Shown one piece after another: positions 33,572 through 43,985 of a stretch of 64,000 nt of DNA. The stretch comes from Rhizomys pruinosus (Eukaryota; Chordata; Mammalia; Rodentia; Spalacidae): NCBI GenBank assembly GCA_009823505.1, contig VZQC01002896.1:1634768-1698767 (forward strand). Direction: 5' to 3'. The notes beneath the pieces are model-generated. The model did no database searches. It saw only the letters and a program-made list of their open reading frames with translations, and was not told the origin of the DNA. A program made the translations under genes and the position numbers. Positions within the stretch are counted from its first letter, which is position 1. The number at the start of each line of letters is the position of its first letter.

Positions 33572-34179
33572 CAGATGATCTAACTCTTACAGTAATGTGT
33601 TTTATTTCTAGGAAAATCTATTTGGAGGTGTACACAGTAGATGGGGAAACTGCCAAGTCAGCACTCTCAAGTAAGCACTTCGGAATTCAGTTCATAAACC
33701 ACATCCTGTCTGTTGCCACTAGGTGACACTCTTTGCAAATAGTTTACCTACCATAGACATTAGGTTCTATTGGGAGAGGTGGTTGCTTGATAGTGTCTCT
33801 TAGATTAGCCAAATGTATGGTAAAATATCTGCACACATAGAAACTTGCAATGTCAGTCATTCAAGATCAGGGTTCCACCTTATCTGGAATAGTCCTCCTC
33901 TCTCTCTACTTAATTCATTCACCTCATCTTTGGAAAGGCCTGATGACCAGTGGCTAAGAATAGGATATATACAGAAATAAAAAATAATAATGCATGTATT
34001 TGATCCAGCATCTGTGCTGAACTGCATGCTGCCTTCCAGCATAGCCGTGATTGCCTTTCTAAGCTTCAGTTTCCCTAAAGATAATCAAAGCATCTAATTT
34101 GACAGATAGGAAACTTAAATGAGCCAATACTGTAAAAGCACTTTTAGCATGACATCAATAAGTGTTGGTTACTATTATT
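33159..34179. other. Intergenic with a (GT)n run
   Basis: A GT microsatellite of about 18 units lies at 33535-33570. The rest holds nothing I recognise. Confidence 0.7.
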
Positions 34180-34193
34180 AAGACCAGTTTCTC

Positions 34194-34433
34194 GGGGCTG
34201 GAGAGATGGCCTAGCGGTTAAGAGTGCCGACCTTTCTTGCAGAGGACCCGGGTTCGATCCCCAGCACCCACATGGCACCTGAGAACCGTCTGTAACTCCA
34301 ATTCCAGGAGAACTCCAGTCCCAGGGGAATCTGAGACCCTCTTCTGACCTCTGAGGCATTGCAGACACAGGTGCACAAACCTATATGCAAACAGTGCATT
34401 CATACACATACAAAAATAAAATTTTTTTAAAAA
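34194..34433 (+). mobile_element. B2 SINE
   Basis: Full B2 with duplication aagaccagtttctc at 34180-34193 and 34434-34447. Confidence 0.94.
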
Positions 34434-34808
34434 AAGACCAGTTTCTCAGCTCAAATGCCTCCCCTGCTTGAACTCTTCTGGATTCCTACCCTTGGGCTTG
34501 TCTCCTATACCCTATGCTTATCTTTCAGAGCATAAATTGTCCATGGTAATTTGTATAATTTATGTCTGCTGTCTTTATCACACTGTAAGTTATTTAAGCT
34601 AGAGGAGACCTTTGTTTTGATCAGTTTCTCCCAGCAAGTGTCATAGTATGTCAGATATGCTAGGGGTGAAAGTTAAGTTTGATCAATGAATAAGAAATGC
34701 ATATGCAAATAGCTACTATTAAATGCAAATTAATTTAGTTAAATCAGAATCTAAATTCTTGGATCTCTTTCAAAAATCAAAGCATCTAATAAAATAATCG
34801 TTATTCTT

Positions 34809-35004
34809 GGGCCTGGAGAGATGGCTCGGCAGTTAAGAGCACAGCTGCTCTTGCAGAGGACCCAGGTTTGATTCCCAGCATGCACATGGCAGCTAACAAC
34901 AATCCCAACTCCAGGTCCAGGGGATCCCCCTTCTTCTGACCTCCAGTGGCATTGCATGTACAGTTGCATTTGCATACATGCAGGCAATACACTCACACAC
35001 ATGT
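34809..35004 (+). mobile_element. B2 SINE, older
   Basis: gcctggagagatggctcggc to acactcacacacatg. The tail runs into unrelated sequence. Confidence 0.85.
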
Positions 35005-35902
35005 TGAAGATCAAACCCAGGGCCCCTCACATTCTAGATGAGCACTCTATCACTGTGCTAGACCTCCAGCCTCTCTAAAGCATTTTAAATATACTAAGTA
35101 AACTAGTATGCAAAATACCTGTTTTGGAGAGACCTGTCAATCAAAGAATCCTTGGTTACAGTAAATGTTCACTTTGTATAAATACCAATTTTTATATATT
35201 ATGTTCTCTTAAAGGAAGAGCTATGCTTGATAAACTTTTTAACATTTTGCCAGGTCATTGAAAAGTTTAATTACATTCTTCATACAAATTCAGTGTCTGT
35301 ATTACTTATTTTCCCAACTAAAAAATAATTGAGCATACAATTTCAGTGATCCTTAAAGCCCCCTAGTTATAAAATAATCAAGGAAGCGAGTAATAAGACA
35401 CAAAAATGGTCATGAGAAATATAAGAAAAGTTAGCTTGTTTCTAAGAGAAAATTTTATGTTTCCAAATCTTTCTCAAAAGTATGAGAATAAGGATGTGTT
35501 TTATGGGTGTGACTTGCAATGCGCAGGCAGACAGTCTAAACTCCCTTTCTTCCTATCATGGTGTTAAGCTTTAGGCTGCTCTGCTAACAGATGTGTTCCT
35601 TTCTTTGTACTAATCATTCTTTACTGGTTGTGCTTAGCTTTCTGCTACGTGGCAGATGCTGGGACCCTTGCTTCATCACAAATGAATCCTATTCACTCAT
35701 GCGCAAGCTATTGCATGCTGCTGGCTCTATGGGGTCACTGTTGATAAATTGGCCAGTCTTGTGAAATACTTCCCTGAAATGAAGTTCTGGAACTCGTCAG
35801 GTGTCTTCTCTGACAGTCATATCTTCTACCAGCTCTCAGATTTCCCAAGCAGCTGAGAAAAAGCCCATATCCTTCCACAATACATGCTTCTTTGGAAATT
35901 CA
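35005..35902. other. Intergenic, nothing recognised
   Basis: AT-rich. No open frame or repeat that I can support. Confidence 0.45.
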
Positions 35903-35918
35903 GAACTATGAGCTTTTT

Positions 35919-36140
35919 TTTTGTATATGTATGAGTGTGTTGTCTGCATGTAGGTTTGTGCACCCGTGTCGTGCAATGCCGCGGAGGTCAGAAGAGGGTC
36001 TTGGATTCCCCTGGAACTGGAGTTCTCCTGGAATTGGAGTTACAGACGGTTCTCAGCTGCCATGTGGATGCTGGGGATCGAACCCGGGTCCTCTGCAAGA
36101 GCAGTCAGTGCTCTTAACTGCTAGGCTATCTCTCCAGCCC
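35919..36140 (-). mobile_element. B2 SINE
   Basis: Full reverse B2 with duplication gaactatgagcttttt at 35903-35918 and 36141-36156. Confidence 0.95.
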
Positions 36141-36156
36141 GAACTATGAGCTTTTT

Positions 36157-36985
36157 GGCATTAAGTAATGCTCTTTTTGTTCTGTTAGATCAGGGCTGAG
36201 AAATCTCTTGAGGGTGAGTAACCCTTTAAATATTGGAGAATGAACAGTTCCAAGGATCAGTGTGCATTTTGCAATTTTTAAGAAAGGTCATTGTCCTTTA
36301 TGACTAGATTTAAATGAGCAAGGTCCACATTGTATTTTGTCTTCTTGTGGTAGACTGGAGATTGACACTATCCTCTTCTCATGCCAATCCATTTGTGAGA
36401 TCATCCTGATGGTGAAAATGAAGTTTGGCTTTTGAGGTATGTCACTGTACATTTATCATCCTTATATGGTCATGAGTTGCTTAGCAATGAAGACACACTC
36501 TGAGAATTGTATTGTTAAGTGGCTTTGTCATTGTATGAACACCATAGAGCACAGGGCACAAACCTAGACAGTCCACGGCAATAATCTGATGTAGTTTTGT
36601 GATGCTGTGCTGTCAAGCCAAGCAATAGTTGTAGAACATGCCTATGGTGTCAGCACTCAGGAAGCCAAGGCAGGATGTGCACAAGATCTAGGCCCACTGG
36701 GGTATGCAATGAAATGCTATCCCCCACCATGAAAAAAAAATAAAAACCTGTTTCAGAGCAAGAGAAAGATTGAGAGAGCAAGAAAGGATGAAAGGAGAAA
36801 AGAGGAGAGAAAAGAAGAGAGAAGAGTGTGATGCATGAAGCTGCTGCCAGTCTAACAACTAAGTTTTAGAGTAAACTTTTTAAAGGGCTTGCTTTCTCTT
36901 TAGTTCTGGTGGTTGAAAACAGATCCTCGAACATGGGGGCAAGTGCTTCTGGTGAGCTACATCCCCAGCCCTAAACAACTCTCGT
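36157..36985. other. Intergenic with an old SINE and a GA-rich tract
   Basis: A weak B1- or ID-like segment lies at about 36622-36740 (atgcctatggtgtcagcac). An A/G-rich tract lies at about 36757-36830. Confidence 0.5.
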
Positions 36986-37188
36986 TGAGTTTTTTTAAGA
37001 TTGATTTTATTTACATGAATGTATTTGAATGTCTGTCTGTGTATGTGTATATGAGAGTGGCCACACAGGCCAGATGGGGGCCCCAGCTCCTTTGGAGCTG
37101 GAGTTAACAGCCCTTTGTGCTGGGATGCAAACACTGGTCCTCTGATAGGGCAGAAACTATTTTTAACCACTGAACCATGGCTCCAGCC
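36986..37188 (-). mobile_element. B2 SINE, old
   Basis: tttacatgaatgtatttgaat to gaaccatggctccagcc, strongly diverged. Confidence 0.75.
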
Positions 37189-37680
37189 ATTTTGTTGTTG
37201 TTGTCGTCATTATTTTGCTATTTTAATAAAATAATTATATAAAGTATAGTATAATAAATACATAAACCAAAATATGGTCATTTGTTACTACCAAATGTTT
37301 GTACGTAATTGTATGTGTTATACTTTTACACAACTGACACCACAGGCTGTTTCTAATAGCATTACCACAGCCATGTGAGTAATGATGTAATAAATAATGG
37401 TGGCTATGATATCATTTGGAGACTAGAATTTTTCAACTCCCTCATAATCATACTGACCTCTGCTGCACATGTGGTCCATCAGTGGCTTTGTTATGTGGCC
37501 ATCACTATTCAAGGTACTGTATTGTGGACAGATCTTGCGTGTCTATCATTCTCCCAGCCACAGAATTTCTGAAGATTCATATGCATCCTACAAACAGAGT
37601 CAGATTAAAGTTCTTGAAAACAACCCAATCAAAAGGTTTGACTCTCCCAGCCATTGTAGAGAATATTGGCTTGAATAGTA

Positions 37681-37716
37681 ATTTTCTTTCTTTCTTTCTT
37701 TTTTCCTTTCTTTCCT

Positions 37717-37748
<32 letters not shown>

Positions 37749-37940
37749 TCCTTCCTTCCTTCCTTCCTTCCTTCCTTCCTTCCTTTTTTTTCTTTCTTTT
37801 TTGAGACAGGGTCTTCCTGTAGTCCCAGCTGGCTTGGAACTTGCTAGGTAAACCAGGCTGGCCTTGAACTCCCAGAGATCTACCTGCTTCTGCCTCCTGA
37901 GTGCTGGGATTCAAGGCGTGCACCACCACCATGGCTGGTA
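37681..37940 (-). mobile_element. B1 SINE with expanded (TTTC)/(TTCC) tail
   Basis: The pyrimidine array at 37681-37800 (ttct then ttcc units) takes the place of the poly-T tail of a reverse B1 at 37800-37940 (gagacagggtcttcctgtag to caccaccatggctgg). The array probably expanded from that tail. Confidence 0.88.
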
Positions 37941-38334
37941 ATCTCATTTATTTTATTATATGGTTGGATGGTTAGATTTCATATCTACTCCCACAAAAGT
38001 AATCAGTGCTGCCTTCACCCTAAGAAGAGTCATTTCTAGACCTTGCTCTGCATTAGAAACATGATCCTTGGCAACTCTTCATGCTTGAAGATTATACCCA
38101 TCACTAACTCAGGATGTCACAAGGCAGGTGCCAGGTATCAGCAATTCTTTCAAATCCCCATGTACATTTAATGTGGAACAAAATTTGGGGTCCTTAAATT
38201 CAAGCAATCATGTATCCTCTACCACAACAGCTCTTCACTGTTGCATCTGTAGCTCAGTGTTTCTCGGCCAACTTCTGATTACAGTTTTTCGATTTCTTAA
38301 GAGTCCTATTTTCTCACAAGTGAGGAAATAGAAA

Positions 38335-39674
38335 TGGCTGAGAAACATCTTAAAAAGTGTTCAACATTGCCAATAATTAAGGAAATGCAAATTAAAACCA
38401 CTTTAAGATATCATCTCACTCTGACAAGACTGGCTAGGATCAAGGAAACAAATGATACCAAATGCTAGAGAGGTTGTGGGGAAAGGGGAGCACTCATCCA
38501 CTGCTGGTGGGAATGTAAACTCATACAAGCACTATGGAAAGCAGTGTGGAGAACCCTTAAAAGACTGAAAATGAGCTTACCACCTGACCCAGTCATACCA
38601 CTCCTGGGGATATACCCACAAGACTCATCCTACCACAGAGATACATGCACAGTCATGTTTATTGCAGCTCTCTTCACAATAGCAAAGAGCTGGAACCAAC
38701 CCAAGTGCCCCTCAACTGATGAGTGGATAGAGAAAATGTGGTACATCTATACAATGGAGTTCTATGCAGCGGTAAAGAAAGATAACATCATGAGCTTTGC
38801 AGGTAAATGGATAGAGCTAGAAGATATCATGCTAAATTAAGTAACACAGTCCCAGAAAAACAAATGATGAATGGTATCCCTCATCTGTGGATCCTAGTGC
38901 CAATTACCTAATTGTATGACAAACTGAGCAACATTAATGTGATCTGAAAACAGCTATGTTCTTATATTGTGAATCCCTTAAAAAGTAGACAAATAAAAAT
39001 AAAAAAAAGAAAGATGACATCATGAACTTTGCAGGTAAGTGGATAGAACTAGAAGATATTATGTTAAGTGAAGTAACACAGTCCCAGACAAACAAATGAC
39101 AAATGGTATCCCTCATCTGTGGATGCTAGCACCAAGTACCTAGTTGTAAGGCAAACTGAGCAATGTTAATGTTATAGTCCTCGTTATCTGAAAGCAACTG
39201 TTCTCTTATAATGTGAATCCCTTAACAGAGTCTAGAAGTAACCTACCATTTATTTTCAAACTTTGAAATTTTGGTATATGGGTGGAGGGTATGTATGCAT
39301 ATTTTAGACTAATATAAAATCGAAAGGGAAAAATGTGAATCCTGAAATATGATTTGGAAATAACATACAGTTTTGTTTTCAGACAATGTAATTTTAGTAT
39401 AGGTGATATATATATATATAGAAGCAATACAAGTTGGAGAGAACAAAAACAACAAAAGAACTGGGACAAAACCAACTGAAACAGTGAAGTCCTCACCAAA
39501 ATAATAATCCTCTGCTTTGAAAAAAACTTTGGAAAGACTCAGAAAAAGATGCAAGACATGTACGGCAGAATGCATGAACTCAGGTGGGCTGGGGGACATG
39601 GAAAAGGAAATGAGTCTAAATTGAAATGATGTATGATGTAGGAAAAAGTTTAATAACAATAAAAAATATATATT
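38335..39674 (+). mobile_element. L1 3' region with a repeated 3' UTR block
   Basis: The L1 ORF2 end is readable (ggaaatgcaaattaaaacca, ggtgggaatgtaaactcat, tggagttctatgcagc), followed by a 3' UTR ending in an A-rich tail (39654-39674). A block of about 220 bp starting aagaaagat(a/g)acatcatga occurs at about 38776 and again at about 39009, divided by an A-rich string. This suggests two L1 tails, one inserted in the other, or a local duplication. All frames are broken. The tail is the target of the Strap retrocopy. Confidence 0.85.
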
Positions 39675-39693
39675 AAAAAAGAGTCCTATTCTG
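39675..39693 (+). repeat. Target-site duplication, left of Strap retrocopy
   Basis: aaaaaagagtcctattctg, matched with one mismatch at 43095-43113. Confidence 0.9.
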
Positions 39694-40481
39694 GACTTCC
39701 AGTCCAGGCCTCACCGCGTCCCGCACCCTCGGCCTGCATTGCGCAGCCAGGCCAGGCCAGGCCCCACCGTGAGCAGAGACAGCCTTGGGGAGCCTGAAGC
39801 CTCATGGCTGAGAAGGACGAGGACGACCCTGAGGCGGCCCTAGGATCCAGTTGCCATGGTCATGAAGCAAATGCTGCTCACCTGCGCTCGGGCCACAAGG
39901 GGCCCGTGGTGGATCTGGCCTTCAGCGGCATCCCTCCTTATGGGTACCTTCTAATCAGCGCTTGCAAAGATGGCAAGCCTATGTTATGCCAGGAGACACA
40001 GGAGACTGGATTGGAACCTTCTGGGGTCATAAAGGTGCTGTTTGGGGTGCAACATTGAATAAAGATGCCACAAAAGCTGCTATCGCAGCTGCAGATTTCA
40101 CAGCCAAAGTGTGGGATGCTGTCTTAGGAGGTGAACTGATGACCCTGGCTCATAAGCACAGTGTCAAGAGTGTGGATTTTACACAGGCTAGCAATTATTT
40201 GTTAACTGGGGGTCAGGATAAACTGTTGGGCATATATGACCGGAAAAAACCTGAAGCAGAACCTAAGGAAATTAGTGGCTACTCTTCTGGTATTAAAAAG
40301 GCTCTATGGTGCAGTAAAGATAAACAGATCCTTTCAGCTGACAATAAAACTGTTCGCCTTTGGGATCATGTTACAATGACAGAAGTGAAATCTCTAAATT
40401 TTAACATGTCTGTTAGCAGTGTGGAATACATTCCTGGGGGAGAGATCCTGGTCATTACCTATGGACAATCTATTGCTTTTC

Positions 40482-40736
40482 TTTTTTTTTTTTTTTTTTA
40501 ATTTTATTTATTTCGGTATGTGTATCAATGTACTGTCTGCATGCAGGTTTGTGCACCCGTGTCGTCGTGCAATGCCGCGGAGGTCAGAAGAGGGTCTCGG
40601 ATTCCCCTGGAACTGGAGTTCTCCTGGAATTGGAGTTTCAGACGGCTCTCGGCCGCCATGTGGGTGCTGGGGATCGAACCCGGGTCCTCTGTAAGAGCGG
40701 TCGGCACTCTTAACCGCTAGGCCATCTCTCCAGCCC
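40482..40736 (-). mobile_element. B2 SINE inserted in the Strap retrocopy
   Basis: Full reverse B2 with a perfect 16-bp duplication, caatctattgcttttc, at 40466-40481 and 40737-40752. It therefore postdates the retrocopy. Confidence 0.97.
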
Positions 40737-41901
40737 CAATCTATTGCTTTTCATAGTGCAGCAAGTTTGGAGTCAATTAAATCATTGGAAGCTCCTGCAA
40801 TAACAATTCTGCATCTCTTCATTGTGAAAAAGAATTTCTTGTTGTAGGTGGAGAATATTTTCAACTTTCTAATTATTATTATAAGAGTGAAGAAGAATTA
40901 GAATCCAACAAAGGTCACTTTGGTCCCATTCGCTGTGTGAGATTCAGTCCTGGTGATGAACCCTCTGCTAGAGGTTCTGAAGATGGGTCACTAAGATCGC
41001 GGCAGACTGTGGTAGGGAAAACCCTATGGCCTCTTGAAACGTGTCCTTCCTGAAGAAGACAGTGGTCAGCTGGCAAAGCAAAGATCGGCTTTCCAGAAAC
41101 AGCAGAAGAGGAGCCAGAAGAAATTGCTTCAGAGAATCCAGATTCCATCTATTTGTCAACTCCTGAAGTGAAGGCCTGAACATCAAGCCACAGATCCTGT
41201 ATAACATGGATTTAAGAAGCAGGAAGAGACAAGCATTGGCAGGCAGGGTGGTAAATAATGGGGAATATGAATTTGTTCCACTGTTTGAACAACTAACTTG
41301 GTGTTAACCTGTAATTGGAAAAAAAAAACAAAACAAAACCTCAGTGTGTCAGAGGAAGTAGTCGGAGTAAGCGCTTGCGGTGCAGCAGCCCCTTGCTTCA
41401 ATGAATGTGTGCAGCCAAGGTGCAATTCAAATACAATTCAATTTCTTGTAGCTGTTTTATGTTATGGAGAAAAAAAACATATTTTCCTATTTTTCCTTAC
41501 TCTTCCCTTAAAGCAGAATGCCTCCCCCATCTTTAGTTGTAAACAAGAAGAAATACATGAGAAAGTGACCTCCTTGATGTCTCTTTCCTTGTAGACTGCT
41601 TCTAAACATCTAAGGTTTTAATTATCAAAAGAAAATGCCTCCAAAACAAAACAGTGTTTTAATTCTTTGGGAAATTATGATACATTTAAACCTTGAAAAT
41701 GAAAAGAGCCAGAATGTTTTTCTGGGTCTTACACAGCCATAGCAAATGACCTTTTGAGTACAGAATCTATACCAAACATTTCCTGATTTTGAAATTCAAT
41801 TATGTAAACTTGAAATTTTCATGGCTTTTGCTGAATGCATTTTACCACTCCTTCCAGATTTGATAGAAATTCTTGACCTCCCTTCTTTAAAAATGCATGT
41901 T

Positions 41902-42004
41902 GGATCTCTGTGAGTTCAAGGCCAAACTGGTCTACAGAGCGAGCTCCAGGACAGCTGGTACTAAAAAGGAGACCCTGCCTCAAAAATACCAAAAAAAGGA
42001 AAAA
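41902..42004 (+). mobile_element. 5'-truncated B1 SINE in Strap 3' UTR
   Basis: ggatctctgtgagttcaagg to caaaaataccaaaaaa. The first third of B1 is missing. Flanking aaaaatgcat(g/t)t copies look like the duplication. Confidence 0.88.
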
Positions 42005-42435
42005 AATGCATTTGGTTACAAGGAAACATAAAAAGGATTTCAAAATAGCAGGAAAATACTTTAAATCCCCATTATCCCATAAACTATTGAAATTATGTGA
42101 CTATTTAATACACATTAGTATATCTGAGTGTTTGTATAAATCTACATGATTTTTATGAATCTTGGTTAACTATTAGCTTGTAGTATTTAAGTTGTATCTA
42201 ACTTTATTTTACACCATTATTTAAGTTTAGATCATACTAAAAAAGCCATATTATCAGCCTTCTAATAAATTGGATCAGGTGAATTTAGACTACTAATTTA
42301 TTTCCTTTTTTAAGAGATGGATGAAATATTAAATAGAAATTTGAAATACCATTTGTCATTTGTCAATTTGCTTTCTCTGAATTTGTCTTTGCCTGTGATA
42401 ACTTTGCTTCAAAGAAAATCTGACCAAAAAAATCA

Positions 42436-42590
42436 AGCCGGGCATGGTGGTGCACACCTTTAATGCTAGCACTTGGGAGGCAGAGGCAGGCAGATTTTTG
42501 TGAGTTCAAGGCCAGCCTGGTCTACAGAGTGAATTCCAGGACAGCTGGGGCTACAGGGAGACCCTGTCTCGAAAAGACCCTCCCCCCAAA
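42436..42590 (+). mobile_element. B1 SINE in Strap 3' UTR
   Basis: Full B1 (gccgggcatggtggtgcac to cgaaaagaccc) between two copies of aaaatctgaccaaaaaatca. Confidence 0.94.
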
Positions 42591-42938
42591 AAAGGAAAAT
42601 CTGACCAAAAAATCAAGGAAATTTTCGAGGAAGCCTGTTAACTGTTCTAGCCTTGTGTTCTAGCCTGGTATTCTGAGCACCAAGGTCAGCTTGGCATAGG
42701 CAGAACCAGTTGAGTCACAGGTGGAGAGATTTTTATGTCAGCTTCTAACCATGCTTGATTCTCTGCTTTGCAGCACAATTGTCAATGTGTCAAGAACAAT
42801 GTATCAAGAAGTACTCAGACTGATGAGAGTCTTACCCCAAATGAAATTGAGATTTACTTGCACTATTTTGGAATGAAGTTGCTTGGTGTTTATGAAATTA
42901 ATAAACCAAGGATAATTCTTTGTAAAAAAAAAAAAAAA

Positions 42939-43094
42939 GAGGCTGGGCGTGGTGGCGCACACCTTTAATCCTAGCACTTGGGAGGCAGAGGCAGGCAGAT
43001 CTTTGTGAGTTCAAGTCCAGCCTGGTCTACAGAGTGAGTTCCAGGACAGCTGGGGCTACAGGGAGACCCTGTCTCAAAAAGACCAAAAAAAAAA
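42939..43094 (+). mobile_element. B1 SINE in the Strap poly(A)
   Basis: Full B1 placed between the retrocopy poly(A) and its right target-site duplication (43095-43113), so it landed in the A-tail. Confidence 0.94.
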
Positions 43095-43113
43095 AAAAAA
43101 GAGTTCTATTCTG

Positions 43114-43959
43114 ATCCATCACATCAGGGATGGATTAAGCATCAGAATGTTTAGGTGTCCCACGTGACTCTAATGTGCAGCTAGTACTAGAGAATCGCTG
43201 CACCCACAGATAATTTAAAGTGGCCCAACTATGAGAGCCTCTTAGCTTTTTTCTATTAGTTAAGAGCGTTGTACATTGTTAAAATTCTTATGCAGTAGTC
43301 CTACAGAGTGATTTTTCCCCTTAAGATCACTCACCTTTAAATGTCCATCCATTTCCTTAATCTGTTGGTCATAAGGTTGTCTAATGAAATACAGATTGTG
43401 AAAGTTAATTTTGTCTTCAGCTAAATAAAGTCTTAAGTATGTCCATGAATATTTGGAATGGGTAAAAATATTATTTACTGTTATCTGAAATGCAACTTTA
43501 ACTTGTAGGAGAGGTAACACTGATTAGCAGGGAACCATGGCTTATCCTTGGGGAAATTGAGCAGTTCAACTTGGGGAGAAATCATCCCATTAATCTCAGG
43601 GTTATAGCCTATGTTAGGCTTGTTTCCCTTCTAGCCAATGATGGTAGATAACAGAGCAGGAGGGAGTGTGTTTAGAATCTGTAAGGGTCTACATTTGGTC
43701 CCTAGCACCTTCCCCCCAAAATACATCAGCACTTGGTAATTTCAGAAGTGTTTAAAATCCACCCCCAGAGACTCACATTTTTTGTTTTCATAAGCAGTAC
43801 AGAAAAGGTGGGACATTGTAAAAGTAGAGACGATGTGGGTGGGGATTGCTAAAGACCTCAATCCTGGATCCTCTGTTTACAGGGGGACTGTCATCTTACA
43901 TCAAGTCTCAGACTTGATTTTTCTTCTATTCTTTGCACATTACAACTCTTCTGTATATG
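43114..43959. other. Intergenic, no gene
   Basis: Nothing recognised. The 86-codon frame at 43260-43520 has no support. Confidence 0.5.
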
Positions 43960-43985
43960 TACACACACACACACACACACACACA
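43960..43985 (+). repeat. (CA)n microsatellite
   Basis: About 13 AC units. Confidence 0.95.

Larger units (their letters stand above)
39694..42938 (+). pseudogene. Strap: Strap retropseudogene (processed, full length)
   Basis: An intronless copy of the mRNA for STRAP (UNRIP), a seven-WD40-repeat protein of the SMN complex and TGF-beta receptor signalling. The leader is at 39694-39855 and the start ATG at 39856. Readable parts include VVDLAFSGIPPYGYLLISAC, KDGKPM, DTGDWIGTF, GHKGAVWGATLNKDATKAA, KVWDAV and EYIPGGEILVITYG. A 2-nt gain near 39892, a loss near 39990 and several later shifts break the frame. A B2 splits the ITYGQSIAF region. The ending PEVKA and stop (41177-41179) remain. The 3' UTR runs to AATAAA (42900-42905) and poly(A) from 42924. 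Length, poly(A) and 19-bp duplications show L1-driven retroposition. No promoter is expected. Confidence 0.95.

Noticed and set aside
39804..40501. A functional WD40 gene
   Set aside because: Frameshifts, a B2 insertion and the intronless poly(A) structure show a Strap retropseudogene.
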